NCBI GenBank assembly: GCA_016865035.1 | Contig: CP018227.1 | Location: 1,458,001-1,522,000, forward strand | DNA: 64,000 nucleotides | DNA from: Kordiimonadales bacterium IMCC3096 | Lineage (GTDB): Bacteria > Pseudomonadota > Alphaproteobacteria > Minwuiales > Minwuiaceae | Direction: 5' to 3' | Shown here: piece by piece, positions 52,750 through 61,713 of the stretch | Layout: each line of letters begins with the position of its first letter | How positions within the stretch are numbered: position 1 is the first letter of the stretch | The notes under the pieces: generated by a model | The model's database searches: none | What the model saw: only the letters and a program-made list of their open reading frames with translations | What the model was told of the DNA's origin: nothing | Made by a program: the position numbers and the translations under genes

Positions 52750-54573
52750 TCAACGGCCCGTGTCCGGGTCGGATTGCTGATCCGGCCTGATCCGCCAGAG
52801 ACGTTCGGGCAGGGCGAAGCCGCGCAGGGTCGCCCGTTCCTCCTGCGCATCGAACGGTTCCAGCAGCGGGCGGACGGTCGGATCATCATGCAGGCGGCCG
52901 GAGATCACCACCTCTCCGCCGCGCGCCTCCCCCTGCAGCCGCGCGGCGAGGTTCACGGTCTGGCCGAAGTAGTCCAGACGGTCATTCAGGGTCACGGCCA
53001 GACATGAACCGGCATGCACGCCGATCTTCATGGCCAGGTCGGCCTGATTCCGCCGGTTGAAGCCGTCGATCCCGCGCTGGATGTCGATGGCGGCGCGCAG
53101 GGCGTCCGCCGGTTCGGCGAAGGCGGCGAGCACGGCATCGCCCATGGTCTTCACGATGGCCCCGTCATGGCGGCGGACCTGATCGGCCAGATAGGCGAAG
53201 TGCCCCCGCACCTGCCCGTAGGCCAGGGCGTCACCGACCCGGCGATAGAGGTCGGACGACCCCTTCAGGTCGGTGAACATCAGCGCCACCTGACTGACAC
53301 CGGCGCCGTCACCGGGGCGCAGCCGCTCCGCCGCGCAGATGTCACGGAACGCCTGATAGGTTGTCACCCGTTCCGCCGTCAGCGCGTCCTCCGCCCAGTC
53401 CCGCCGCTCGATCACCGCAATGCGGGACCGGTGGGTGCGGTTGCGGACCACCAGCGACGCCGCGTCCGGGTTCCCGTCCGCCAGGATCTCGTTGTCCGTG
53501 ATCAGCAGAGCCGGAAACGGGCCGCCCTGATGCTCGACCTCCGCATAGGGTCCCACATCCAGGGTGCGCATCCGGTAACTGCCCAGGGGCAATGTACCGG
53601 CCTCCGACCGGGACCCGTCGCCATCCACCTTCAACTGGGCACAGACGTGCGGCGTGGTCATCGGGCCACCGAGGCAGAATTCGCCGTCATAGACCGGACG
53701 CAGTGCCGCCGAGGGCGTGAAGGTGATCTCCACATTGCGGGCGAAGTCGCGGTCGTAGTCGATATTGCAGGCATCGCAATGCGCCGAGTCCGGCAACTGG
53801 TCCAGCCCGTCCACCGTCAGCTTGGCCCCCCGGCAGCGCGGGCAGAGCAGATCCCAGCGCTGCTGCAGCAATCCGACCCGGACCGCCTGCAGGCAGGCCT
53901 CCACCATCGGGCGGACGGTCACCCCGAACTGGCGCGCCAGCGCGATCGGGCGCATCCGGACCAGATCGACCTCCGAGGCGCGCAGCACCCAGTCGACCAG
54001 CCGGTCGCCCAGCCCGTGACCATAGGGCGAACGCTCCAGCGCCAGCAGCATGTCATCGACGCGACGGCGGGCCGGGGCGTCGAGCTGGTGCGGCGTCAGC
54101 TCGAACGGCAGCGGACTGATGCTGCGCGCCCAGTCCTCCGCCTGCTCACAGAGTGAATGGAACGTGGCTTTCGCGCTCTTGAAGAACCCGGTGTTCAGGA
54201 TCAGCCAGCCGAGGAGGTTCGCCGCGGTCACCCGGATCTCGTAGTGACAGATGCACCCGCCCTCGGGCGTCGGCTCGAACCTCGCCAGGGCACCCAGGGT
54301 GGAGACCGGTCCCTTCGAGAACTCCCGCCAGTGCCAGAACCACCTGTAGAGCACCCACTCGACGGGAAACTCCTCCCACGCCAGTTCGACCCGGCCCATG
54401 CGCCCCGCGGCAAACAGGCGGACCGTGCCGTCGGACTGCCGGCGCTCCTCGATCCTGTGCTTGGGGAAACCGGCTGCTTCGTTGTAGCGGGCGGTATCGG
54501 CCAGCGCGGGCCAGACGGCCTCCACCGGCTCGGCAAAGGTGTAGGTGAAGGTGCGGGTGTAGACCTGGCTCAT
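52750..54573 (-). CDS. SRPBCC-DUF5939-class III nucleotide cyclase fusion
   Basis: 607 residues. An N-terminal SRPBCC/polyketide-cyclase-like domain (FAEPVEAVWPALADTARYNE, about 1-150) and a middle DUF5939-type region with a zinc ribbon (LCPRCRGAKL and HCDACNIDY, near 250-280), then a cyclase domain from about residue 420: LMFTDLKGSSDLYRR, KTMGDAVLAAF and YFGQTVNLAARLQ hold the metal and catalytic residues. No transmembrane helix, so soluble. The multi-domain N-terminus likely senses a ligand that controls cyclase output. Its 3' end is 22 bases from the deacylase stop; its 5' end faces the desaturase gene. Confidence 0.87.
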   Translation of the reverse strand: MSQVYTRTFTYTFAEPVEAVWPALADTARYNEAAGFPKHRIEERRQSDGTVRLFAAGRMGRVELAWEEFPVEWVLYRWFWHWREFSKGPVSTLGALARFEPTPEGGCICHYEIRVTAANLLGWLILNTGFFKSAKATFHSLCEQAEDWARSISPLPFELTPHQLDAPARRRVDDMLLALERSPYGHGLGDRLVDWVLRASEVDLVRMRPIALARQFGVTVRPMVEACLQAVRVGLLQQRWDLLCPRCRGAKLTVDGLDQLPDSAHCDACNIDYDRDFARNVEITFTPSAALRPVYDGEFCLGGPMTTPHVCAQLKVDGDGSRSEAGTLPLGSYRMRTLDVGPYAEVEHQGGPFPALLITDNEILADGNPDAASLVVRNRTHRSRIAVIERRDWAEDALTAERVTTYQAFRDICAAERLRPGDGAGVSQVALMFTDLKGSSDLYRRVGDALAYGQVRGHFAYLADQVRRHDGAIVKTMGDAVLAAFAEPADALRAAIDIQRGIDGFNRRNQADLAMKIGVHAGSCLAVTLNDRLDYFGQTVNLAARLQGEARGGEVVISGRLHDDPTVRPLLEPFDAQEERATLRGFALPERLWRIRPDQQSDPDTGR

Positions 54574-54656
54574 GTGACCATTCTAGTTGACGGGGACCAT
54601 GCAGAGCCAAGGATATAGACTGAGACCCGCAATGGATCACAAATGGGTAGTCAGAA

Positions 54657-55670
54657 ATGCGCGAGCAGACGGCAACTGCAGATTCGGGGGAGGCCTTCAG
54701 GCGTGGCATGACGCGCCGGTCGCTGCCCCCGGCTGTCGTGAAGGAACTGACCCGGCAGGACGATCCACGGGCCTGGCGCGGGGTTGCGGAACTCGCGCTC
54801 TCCATTGCCGGCTTCATGGCCATTGCCCTGCTGGTCTGGCATCCGCTGGTGATCTTCGCCTGCATGATCCTGATCGCGACCCGCCAGCAGGCCTGTTTCG
54901 TCATTGCCCATGATGCGGCGCACTACCGGCTGTTCAGCGACCGCGCCCTGAACGACCTGGTCGGGCGCTTCTTCGGCATGATCGTCGGCATATCCATGCC
55001 CGCCTACCGCGTGGTTCACCGGCTGCACCACAATCACCTCTATGAACCGCAGGATCCCGACATCCCGATCCATGCCGGGTATCCGCGCGGGCGCGACTAC
55101 CTGTTCCGCAAGCTGACGCGCGACCTGCTCGGCCTGACGGCCTTCAAGACCTATCGCTATTTCTTCGGCAATCCGGCGATCAATACCGATCAGGGGACCG
55201 AAAAGGGCAGCCGACCGCTCGACGATACCTCGCCACGCCTGCGGGCCGCCGCGCGGGCCGACCGCTGGTGGGTACTGGGGTTCCATGTGACCGCCCCGGC
55301 GCTGGCGCTGGCAGGCGGTGTCTTCACGGAATACCTGCTGCTGTGGGCGTTGCCGCTGGTCACCTTCCTGCAGCCACTGCTGCGCGTGCGGGCGATCTGC
55401 GAACATGGCGCGGTCCCGGACACCACCTCTCCGCTGCGGGCGGCGCGAACCAACATCGGCCATCCCGTGCTGATGTGGCTGTTCTTTCCCTGCAACGTCC
55501 ATTTTCACGTCGAACACCACATGTATCCGGCCATCCCCTTCTACAATCTGCCCGCCGCGCACCGCGCCATGCGCGCCCATGGGCTGGCGGCGGAGGCAGA
55601 GGTGCGCGCGCTCGGCGATACCCTTCGGCGTGTCATGGCCGACCCGGCGCGAAAGTCTGTGCAAGCCTGA
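54657..55670 (+). CDS. fatty acid desaturase family protein
   Basis: 337 residues with several hydrophobic helices (e.g. 45-75 and 240-260). The three histidine boxes of membrane di-iron desaturases are HDAAH (85-89), HRLHHNH (121-127) and HVEHH (284-288), as in acyl-lipid desaturases and carotenoid ketolases. It inserts a double bond or oxygen into a membrane lipid. The ATG at 54657 has a poor ribosome site; an internal ATG near 54708 is an alternative. It is followed 37 bases later by pgsA, so both may serve membrane lipid synthesis. Confidence 0.88.
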   Translation: MREQTATADSGEAFRRGMTRRSLPPAVVKELTRQDDPRAWRGVAELALSIAGFMAIALLVWHPLVIFACMILIATRQQACFVIAHDAAHYRLFSDRALNDLVGRFFGMIVGISMPAYRVVHRLHHNHLYEPQDPDIPIHAGYPRGRDYLFRKLTRDLLGLTAFKTYRYFFGNPAINTDQGTEKGSRPLDDTSPRLRAAARADRWWVLGFHVTAPALALAGGVFTEYLLLWALPLVTFLQPLLRVRAICEHGAVPDTTSPLRAARTNIGHPVLMWLFFPCNVHFHVEHHMYPAIPFYNLPAAHRAMRAHGLAAEAEVRALGDTLRRVMADPARKSVQA

Positions 55671-55707
55671 TTTCTTACGGGCCGGAAATCATCTAAGGTC
55701 CGCCGCA

Positions 55708-56286
55708 ATGACGGATCATTCACACAGCCCGACACCATTCCAGCGCAGCCTGCCCAACCTGCTGACCGGGTTGCGCGTGGCAGTCATCCCGCCGCTGGTG
55801 ATCGCCTTCTTCCTGCCCGATCCCTGGCGGGCCTGGCTGCCGCTGGTGCTGTTCGTGGTGGCCAGTGTCACCGACTGGCTGGACGGCAACCTGGCCCGGC
55901 GCTGGAACGCGGGCAGCAAGCTGGGCCAGTTCATGGACCCCATGGCCGACAAGCTGCTGGTGGTCGCGGTCATCGTCATGCTGGTCAGCTTCGGCACCAT
56001 TGGCGGCTGGCACGTGGTCCCGGCGATCGCGATCCTGTGCCGGGAGATGTTCGTCTCCGGCCTGCGGGAATTCCTCGCCTTCCGCCAGATCGAGGTCCCG
56101 GTCAGCCGCCTGGCCAAGTGGAAGACCGCCACCCAGATGGTCGCACTGACCGTGCTGCTGCTGCCGTTTCAGGCGGCGCTGCTGCCCGGCCTGGTGCTGT
56201 TCTGGATCGCCGGTTTCCTGGCGCTTCAGACCGGCTTTGCCTATCTGAGCGCTGCCGGACCGCAGTTCCGGGACGACGGTCCATGA
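55708..56286 (+). CDS. pgsA: CDP-diacylglycerol-glycerol-3-phosphate 3-phosphatidyltransferase
   Basis: 192 residues from the ATG at 55708. The CDP-alcohol phosphotransferase motif is complete: D56, D59-G60, A63-R64, G73, D77, D81 (TDWLDGNLARR to FMDPMADK). Four to five membrane helices. It commits CDP-DAG to phosphatidylglycerol synthesis at the inner membrane. The N-terminal LPNLLTGLRVAVIP is typical. Its stop overlaps the mobB start (ATGA), making pgsA the head of the molybdenum-cofactor gene string, a common arrangement in alphaproteobacteria. Confidence 0.93.
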   Translation: MTDHSHSPTPFQRSLPNLLTGLRVAVIPPLVIAFFLPDPWRAWLPLVLFVVASVTDWLDGNLARRWNAGSKLGQFMDPMADKLLVVAVIVMLVSFGTIGGWHVVPAIAILCREMFVSGLREFLAFRQIEVPVSRLAKWKTATQMVALTVLLLPFQAALLPGLVLFWIAGFLALQTGFAYLSAAGPQFRDDGP

Positions 56287-56786
56287 TCACGCACAATGTG
56301 CTGGGCATCGCGGGATGGAGCGGATCGGGCAAGACGACGCTGATCACGCGCCTGATCCCGGCGCTGGTGGCCAGGGGCCTCAGTGTCTCCACCATCAAGC
56401 ATGCACACCACAGCTTCGATATCGACACGCCGGGCAAGGATACCTGGCGCCACCGGGAGGCCGGGGCGAGCGAGGTCCTGATCTCCTCCCGCGCCCGGCT
56501 GGCGCTGATGCGGGAAATGCGCGACGCGCCGGAGCCGGAGCTGGACGACCTGCTGCAGCGCCTGGCCCCGGTCGATCTGGTGCTGGTCGAAGGCTACAAG
56601 TCGGCAGGTCACCCGAAGATCGAGGTACATCGCGCCGCCACCGGCAAGCCACCGCTGTTTCCCGATGACCCGACCGTGCTGGCTGTCGTCAGCGACGCGG
56701 TTACGCAGGCGGATGGACGACCGGTCTTCGCCCTGGATGCCATCGACGAGATCGCCGCCTTTGTGGCTGCCCGGGTGCCGGCATGA
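56283..56786 (+). CDS. mobB: molybdopterin-guanine dinucleotide biosynthesis protein B
   Basis: 167 residues. P-loop GWSGSGKTT at 11-19, STIKHAHHSFDID and DTWRHREAGA are the MobB signatures; DLVLVEGYKSAGHPKIEVHR follows. MobB is a GTPase that assists attachment of GMP to molybdopterin. Four-base overlaps join it to pgsA and moeA. The catalytic partner mobA is not in the window. Confidence 0.92.
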   Translation: MITHNVLGIAGWSGSGKTTLITRLIPALVARGLSVSTIKHAHHSFDIDTPGKDTWRHREAGASEVLISSRARLALMREMRDAPEPELDDLLQRLAPVDLVLVEGYKSAGHPKIEVHRAATGKPPLFPDDPTVLAVVSDAVTQADGRPVFALDAIDEIAAFVAARVPA

Positions 56787-58039
56787 GCCAGATCAGCGAC
56801 GACTGCTTTGCCTTCGGCGGCGCCCTGATGACCGCGGACGAAGCCACGGCGCGGATTGCGGCCAATGTGCCCGCACTGACAGCCGTGAAGCACCTGGACC
56901 TGAAGCAGGCGACAGACCACGTGCTTGCCACCGACACAACGGCGCTGAGCGCATCGCCGCTGGCCGACAATGCCGCCGTCGATGGCTATGCCTTCCGCTT
57001 CAGCGACTGCGCGGCGGATGGGGCGGCGGTGCTGACCGTCTCCGGCCAGTCCGCGGCGGGGCATCCGCTGGGGCGGGCCATCGCGCCCGGAACCGCGGTG
57101 CGCATCTTCACCGGGGCCGTGATGCCGGACGGTGCCGACACCGTGGTGATGCAGGAAGACGTCAGCCTGGACGGCGCACAGGTGCGGATTCCGGCGGGAC
57201 TGAAGGGCGGGGCCAACCGCAGGCGCGCGGGCGAGGACATTGCAGCGGGCGAAACCCTGCTGCGGGCGGGGGCGCGGCTGGGTCCGGCGCAGGTCGCGCT
57301 GCTGGCCGCGGGCGGTCTGACATCGGTCGACGTGCATGAGCGTCCCCGCGTGACCGTCTTCTCCACCGGGGACGAGATCCACCGGCGGGGCGGGGCGCAG
57401 GTTCCCGGTCAGGTGCATGATGCCAATGGCCCCATGCTGACCGGCCTGCTGCAGCGGATCGGGATCATGGCCGAGGACGGCGGCGTCCTGCCCGATGATG
57501 CGGAGGCGGTGCGACAGGCGCTGGCAAAGGCCGCGCAATCGTCCGACCTGATCCTGACCTCCGGCGGCGTCTCGACCGGGGACGCGGATCATGTCCGCAA
57601 CGTCGTCAGCGCACTTGGTGCGGTGCATCTGTGGCGGCTGGCGGTCAAGCCGGGGCGTCCGCTGGCCTTCGGACATGTCGCGGGGAGGGCCTTCGTCGGC
57701 CTGCCGGGCAATCCGGTGGCGGTGATGGCCTGTTTCCTGATGTTCGTGCGCCCGCTGCTGGATAGGCTGGAGGGCGCATCGCCGAAGCCATTGCGCCGCT
57801 GGCCGGTCAGGTCGGGTTTCGCCATGAAGTCCAAGCCCGACCGGCGGGAGTGGCTGCGCGGGACACTGGCCCCGGACGACAGCGGCGAACTGGTTGCCAG
57901 CCGCTATCCGAAACAGGGGTCCGGCGTGATACATTCGCTGACCGACAGCGACGGCCTGATCGAGATCGCGGAAGAGGTGACGGCGGTCGCGCCCGGCGAT
58001 AGGTTGGGCTTCATCTCGTTCCGGGAGGCGATCTCTTGA
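56783..58039 (+). CDS. moeA: molybdopterin molybdotransferase
   Basis: 418 residues. MoeA inserts molybdate into adenylylated molybdopterin. Recognised are the N-terminal EATARIAANVPALTAVK helix, SPLADNAAVDGYAFR, GTAVRIFTGAVMPDGADTVV and the MogA-like domain VTVFSTGDEI and LTSGGVSTGDADH, then LPGNPVAVM. The protein begins inside the mobB stop (ATGA) and its stop overlaps the moaD TTG. An N-terminal extension (SQISDDCFAFGGAL) is typical of many alphaproteobacterial MoeA proteins. Confidence 0.95.
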   Translation: MSQISDDCFAFGGALMTADEATARIAANVPALTAVKHLDLKQATDHVLATDTTALSASPLADNAAVDGYAFRFSDCAADGAAVLTVSGQSAAGHPLGRAIAPGTAVRIFTGAVMPDGADTVVMQEDVSLDGAQVRIPAGLKGGANRRRAGEDIAAGETLLRAGARLGPAQVALLAAGGLTSVDVHERPRVTVFSTGDEIHRRGGAQVPGQVHDANGPMLTGLLQRIGIMAEDGGVLPDDAEAVRQALAKAAQSSDLILTSGGVSTGDADHVRNVVSALGAVHLWRLAVKPGRPLAFGHVAGRAFVGLPGNPVAVMACFLMFVRPLLDRLEGASPKPLRRWPVRSGFAMKSKPDRREWLRGTLAPDDSGELVASRYPKQGSGVIHSLTDSDGLIEIAEEVTAVAPGDRLGFISFREAIS

Positions 58040-58287
58040 AACTGCTCTATTTTGCCTGGGTGCGGGAACGCACCGGGGTCCATGAGGAAACCTGGAGCCT
58101 GCCGGAGGGCGTGACCACCGTGCGCGGCCTGATCGGCGCACTGTCGGAGCGCAGCCCCGGCTTCGCCCATGCCTTCGCCGATCTGAAGCAGATCCGGGCA
58201 GCCGTGAACCAGGAGACCGCGAAACTCGACGATCCCGTCAGCGATGCGGACGAGGTTGCCTTCTTCCCCCCCATGACGGGCGGCTGA
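58036..58287 (+). CDS. moaD: molybdopterin synthase sulfur carrier subunit
   Basis: 83 residues, ubiquitin-like. It ends with PPMTGG, the thiocarboxylated Gly-Gly that donates sulfur to precursor Z. The start codon is TTG at 58036 overlapping the moeA stop (TTGA); the sequence KLLYFAWVRERTGVHEE is the standard N-terminus, and no other start would give it. Partner MoaE follows after three bases. Confidence 0.93.
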   Translation: MKLLYFAWVRERTGVHEETWSLPEGVTTVRGLIGALSERSPGFAHAFADLKQIRAAVNQETAKLDDPVSDADEVAFFPPMTGG

Positions 58288-58290
58288 ACC

Positions 58291-58740
58291 ATGACAGTGC
58301 GTGTGCAGCGCGACGACTTCGATCCGGGCGCGGAGCTGGATGCCCTGCTGGCCGGTCGCAAGGACATCGGCGGCGTGGTCAGCTTTGTCGGTCTGGTGCG
58401 CGATTTCAGCGACGACCGCAATGTCGGCGCCCTGACACTGGAGCACTATCCGGGCATGACCGAGAAGGCGCTGGCGGCCATCGAGGCAGAGGCGCTGTCG
58501 CGCTTCGACATCCAGGCCAGCCTGATCGTGCATCGCCATGGCCGGATGGAACCCGGCGAAAGGATCGTGCTGGTGATCACCGCCTCCGCCCACCGGGGGG
58601 AAGCCTTCCGGGCCAGCGAATTCCTGATCGACTGGCTGAAGACCCGCGCCCCGTTCTGGAAGTCGGAGGACACGCCCGAGGGGCCGCAATGGGTGGAAGC
58701 GCGCGCGGTGGATGATGCCGCGACGGAACGCTGGTCATGA
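58291..58740 (+). CDS. moaE: molybdopterin synthase catalytic subunit
   Basis: 149 residues. Typical stretches are GGVVSFVGLVRDFS, LEHYPGMTEKALAAIEAEA, IVHRHGRMEPGERIVLV, ASAHRGEAFRASEFLIDWLK and the active-site lysine region APFWKSEDTPEGPQWV. With MoaD it converts cyclic pyranopterin monophosphate to molybdopterin. Three bases after moaD; its stop overlaps the next gene (ATGA). Confidence 0.95.
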   Translation: MTVRVQRDDFDPGAELDALLAGRKDIGGVVSFVGLVRDFSDDRNVGALTLEHYPGMTEKALAAIEAEALSRFDIQASLIVHRHGRMEPGERIVLVITASAHRGEAFRASEFLIDWLKTRAPFWKSEDTPEGPQWVEARAVDDAATERWS

Positions 58741-59492
58741 CCGAACATGAGGGCGAGCGGATCGCCAAGCGGCTGGCCCGCGCCGGTGTCGCCAGCCGAC
58801 GGGAGATCGAGCGGATGATCGGCGCCGGTCGGGTTGCGGTGAACGGCAAGCGCCTCACCTCCCCCGCCCTGAACGTCACGCCGGACGACACGATCCTGGT
58901 GGACGGCAAACCGGTCGCCGCCGCCGAACCCACCCGCATCTGGCGCTACTACAAGCCTGCCGGGCTGGTCACCAGCGCGAGTGACGAGCAGGGCCGGTCG
59001 ACGATCTTCGATCACCTGCCCAAGCGGCTGCCCCGCGTGATGAGTGTCGGGCGGCTGGACCTGAATTCCGAAGGCCTGCTGTTGCTGACGAATGACGGCG
59101 GCCTGAAACGGGCGCTGGAACTGCCCTCGACCGGCTGGGTACGACAGTATCGCGCCCGTGCCTTTGGCACGCCGGAGCCGGAACGGCTGGCACGCCTGGC
59201 CGACGGCATCCGCGTCGATGGCGAACAGTTCGGCCCGATCCAGGCCACGATCGAGCGGCAGGCGGGCCGCAACTGCTGGCTGCTGGTCGAACTGGCGGAG
59301 GGGCGGAACCGGGAGGTCCGGCGTGCGCTGGAAGCGGCGGGCCTGACCGTAAACCGCCTGATCCGCACCCGCTACGGCCCCTTTGCGCTGGACAAGCTGC
59401 AGCGGGGCGAGGTCACGGAAGTGCCGGGCTTCGAGCTGCGCAAGGCCGTTCGCGGCTTCTTCGACATACAGCGCGACGGCAGCCGGGGCTGA
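58737..59492 (+). CDS. rRNA pseudouridine synthase (RluB/RsuA family)
   Basis: 251 residues. N-terminal S4 RNA-binding domain (IAKRLARAGVASRREIERMI) and catalytic domain with the nucleophilic aspartate in MSVGRLDLNSEGLLLLTNDG. The YYKPAGLVTS and RNREVRRALEAAGL motifs place it in the RsuA/RluB/RluE/RluF family, most like RluB, which modifies 23S rRNA U2605. It starts within the moaE stop, so it is cotranslated with the cofactor genes, and rsmD follows six bases after its stop. Confidence 0.92.
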   Translation: MTEHEGERIAKRLARAGVASRREIERMIGAGRVAVNGKRLTSPALNVTPDDTILVDGKPVAAAEPTRIWRYYKPAGLVTSASDEQGRSTIFDHLPKRLPRVMSVGRLDLNSEGLLLLTNDGGLKRALELPSTGWVRQYRARAFGTPEPERLARLADGIRVDGEQFGPIQATIERQAGRNCWLLVELAEGRNREVRRALEAAGLTVNRLIRTRYGPFALDKLQRGEVTEVPGFELRKAVRGFFDIQRDGSRG

Positions 59493-59498
59493 ACCGCC

Positions 59499-60068
59499 AT
59501 GCGCATCATCGCCGGAACCCTGCGTGGCCTGAAGCTGGAGGGCGGTGACGACCGCACCATCCGCCCCACCGCTGACCGCACGCGGGAGGGACTGTTCAAC
59601 GTCCTGGCCCACAACAGCCGTTTCCGGACAGGTCACGACGGGCCCTGCCCGACCGGCTGTACCGTACTCGACCTGTTTGCCGGGTCCGGCGCGCTGGGGC
59701 TGGAGGCCCTGTCCCGAGGGGCCGGACAGGTGACATTCGTCGAGAAGGCCGAGACGTCACTGACAGTGCTGAAACAAAACATCGCGCGCGCCCGGGCGAC
59801 CGACAGCACCCGGATCGTCCGTCGCGATGCCCTGAAGCCCGGACGCCCGCCTGTCGCCCATGACCTGGTCCTGATGGATCCGCCCTACGGCCAGGACCTG
59901 GCGGCGACCGCGCTGGGCGCGGCGCTCGACGACGGCTGGCTCACCGCCGGGGCATTCGTCATCGTGGAAACGGACGGCACCGATCCGTTCGCATGGCCGG
60001 AAGGTTTCACCGCCATCGACCGTCGCAAGCATGGCCGCGCCACCCTGCATTTCGGGCAGGCGGACTGA
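59499..60068 (+). CDS. rsmD: 16S rRNA (guanine966-N2)-methyltransferase
   Basis: 189 residues. MRIIAGTLRGLKL and RPTADRTREGLFNVL at the start are the RsmD signature; SAM-binding motif VLDLFAGSGALGLEALSRGA and the N6/N2-adenine-type catalytic motif LMDPPYG follow. It methylates G966 of 16S rRNA. Six bases after the pseudouridine synthase, so both rRNA-modifying genes form the tail of the operon. A repeat cluster begins just after its stop. Confidence 0.95.
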   Translation: MRIIAGTLRGLKLEGGDDRTIRPTADRTREGLFNVLAHNSRFRTGHDGPCPTGCTVLDLFAGSGALGLEALSRGAGQVTFVEKAETSLTVLKQNIARARATDSTRIVRRDALKPGRPPVAHDLVLMDPPYGQDLAATALGAALDDGWLTAGAFVIVETDGTDPFAWPEGFTAIDRRKHGRATLHFGQAD

Positions 60069-60109
60069 CCGTTCCCGGGAACGCGGGCAAAGCACGACAG
60101 CTCTCGCCT

Positions 60110-60516
60110 CACCCCCCTCACGATGCTCGCGGACCTGATCCGCGAGCCCAGTCTCCCACGCCAGAGCGGCACCATGGGTACCCGGGTCAAGCCCGGGTAC
60201 GGCGTGGTTTGAGGTGGAGAGGCAGTTCCCTCCCTTCCCCCCTCCCGATGCTCGCGGACTTGATCCGCGAGCCCAGTCTCCCACGCCAGAGCGGCACCAT
60301 GGGTACCCGGGTCAAGCCCGGGTACGGCGTGGTTTGAGGTGGAGAGGCAGTTCCCTCCCTTCCCCCCTCCCGATGCTCGCGGACTTGATCCGCGAGCCCA
60401 GTCGCCCACGCCGGAGCGGCACTCTGGGTACCCGGGTCAAGCCCGGGCAAGGCGTGGTTTGAGGTGGAGAGGCGGTTCACCCTTTCCCCCTCACCACGTT
60501 GCTCGCGGGCTCGAGC
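60110..60516. repeat. ~125-bp palindromic repeat unit, three full and one partial copy (cluster 3)
   Basis: First palindromes begin at 60126, 60251 and 60376, exactly 125 bp apart, with a partial fourth at 60502 that ends at the MFS stop codon. Each full unit has CTCGCGGA-N5-TCCGCGAG, the spacer CCCAGTCTCCCACGCC.., and GTACCCGGGT-CAA-GCCCGGG(TAC). The first two copies are almost identical, implying recent tandem duplication; the third carries small changes. It again lies between convergent genes (rsmD and an MFS gene). Confidence 0.92.
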
Positions 60517-61713
60517 CTAGACCTTCCGGGTCCGCTGCATGGCGGCGAGCGGGATGGAGAAGGTGGCAACCAGCGCCAGCACGAGGCAGATCCAGATCAT
60601 CACGTCATAGCCGCCAAGCCCCCACAGCCAGGCGGCGGCCAGCGGGGCGATGGCATAGCTGGTCATGGTGATGGCGGCGATGGTGCCGGAGATCGCGCCG
60701 AAGCCTTCCCGCCCCAGCAGTTCCGCGGTGACCACGGGGCGGGTGATGGAATTGACGCCGACCCCTGCCCCCTGCAGCACGACGAAGACGACGATGAGGG
60801 CGGGCGCCGCCGCTGTTCCAAGCAACGCCAGCGCCGCCACGGCCATGGCCCCGAAGGCGAAGGAGGTGATGCGGACCATGGAGATATGACGCTCCGCCGC
60901 CATCATCGCCAGCCGTCCCGCCACCTGCATCGGGCCGACCATCGACGCGGCCAGCACCACTGTTTCAGGCTCCAGCTGCTGTTCCTGCAGCAAGGGCATC
61001 AGATGGTTGATCAGCATGCCGTGGTTCATGGTGATGCAGGCGAAGGCCAGCGCGATGAACCAGAAGGCAGGCCGCGCGATCAGCCGCACCGGTGGCGTGG
61101 CACCAGGCTTTGCAGCCACCGGCGGAATGAATGGCAGCGCCCGCTCGATCCGTCCTGTCGCGATCCAGGTCAAGGGCACGGTGATCAGCAGGATCAGCAC
61201 GGCAAAGACCGTGATGCTCAGCCGCCAGCCGCCGACTTCCGCGATCGCGAAGGCGGTGGGGAAGGAGACGGTGCCCGCGAAGCCCGCGACGAGGGAGATC
61301 AGGGTGATCGGGCGCTTCGCCTCCGCGCCGTAGTGATGGGTGATGAAGGCAAAGCAGGGCTCGTACAGGGAGGCCGCCATGGTGCAGCCGAGCAGGATCC
61401 AGACCACAAGGAACTGCGTCTGGGTCTGCACCTGGGAGAGCACCAGCAGCAGCAGTGCCGCCACGACCGGACCCAACGTCAGCAGATAGCGTCCCTTGCC
61501 CCGGTCGATCAGCCGCCCGACGAAGGGCGCGAAGGCCGCGGAGGCGATCAGCGCCAGGGTCAGCCCGGCGGACAGGTCCGACTTGGACCAGCCCAGATCC
61601 GCCTCCCAGCGCGCCAGCAGACCGGCGAAGCTGTAGAAAACCCCGGCCCAGACAACGGTCTGGGCGATGGCCAGCGGCAGGATCGCCCTGCGCCATGGCA
61701 GGGCCGCGGTCAC
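60517..61713 (-). CDS. MFS transporter
   Basis: 398 residues with about twelve membrane helices. The N-terminus has [17 protein letters not shown] and [19 protein letters not shown]; the loop [20 protein letters not shown] is the conserved MFS motif A region. Resembles YcxA/OxlT-like carriers of organic anions, but substrate is unknown. GTG start at 61713 overlaps the cysS stop (GTGA), so it is translated with cysS despite unrelated function. The last codon touches repeat cluster 3. Confidence 0.85.
   Translation of the reverse strand: MTAALPWRRAILPLAIAQTVVWAGVFYSFAGLLARWEADLGWSKSDLSAGLTLALIASAAFAPFVGRLIDRGKGRYLLTLGPVVAALLLLVLSQVQTQTQFLVVWILLGCTMAASLYEPCFAFITHHYGAEAKRPITLISLVAGFAGTVSFPTAFAIAEVGGWRLSITVFAVLILLITVPLTWIATGRIERALPFIPPVAAKPGATPPVRLIARPAFWFIALAFACITMNHGMLINHLMPLLQEQQLEPETVVLAASMVGPMQVAGRLAMMAAERHISMVRITSFAFGAMAVAALALLGTAAAPALIVVFVVLQGAGVGVNSITRPVVTAELLGREGFGAISGTIAAITMTSYAIAPLAAAWLWGLGGYDVMIWICLVLALVATFSIPLAAMQRTRKV

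Noticed and set aside
60110-60516. CRISPR array
   Set aside because: The period is 125 bp, the units are two palindromes plus a constant spacer, the sequence between copies is also conserved, and no cas genes are nearby. It is a tandem palindromic repeat.
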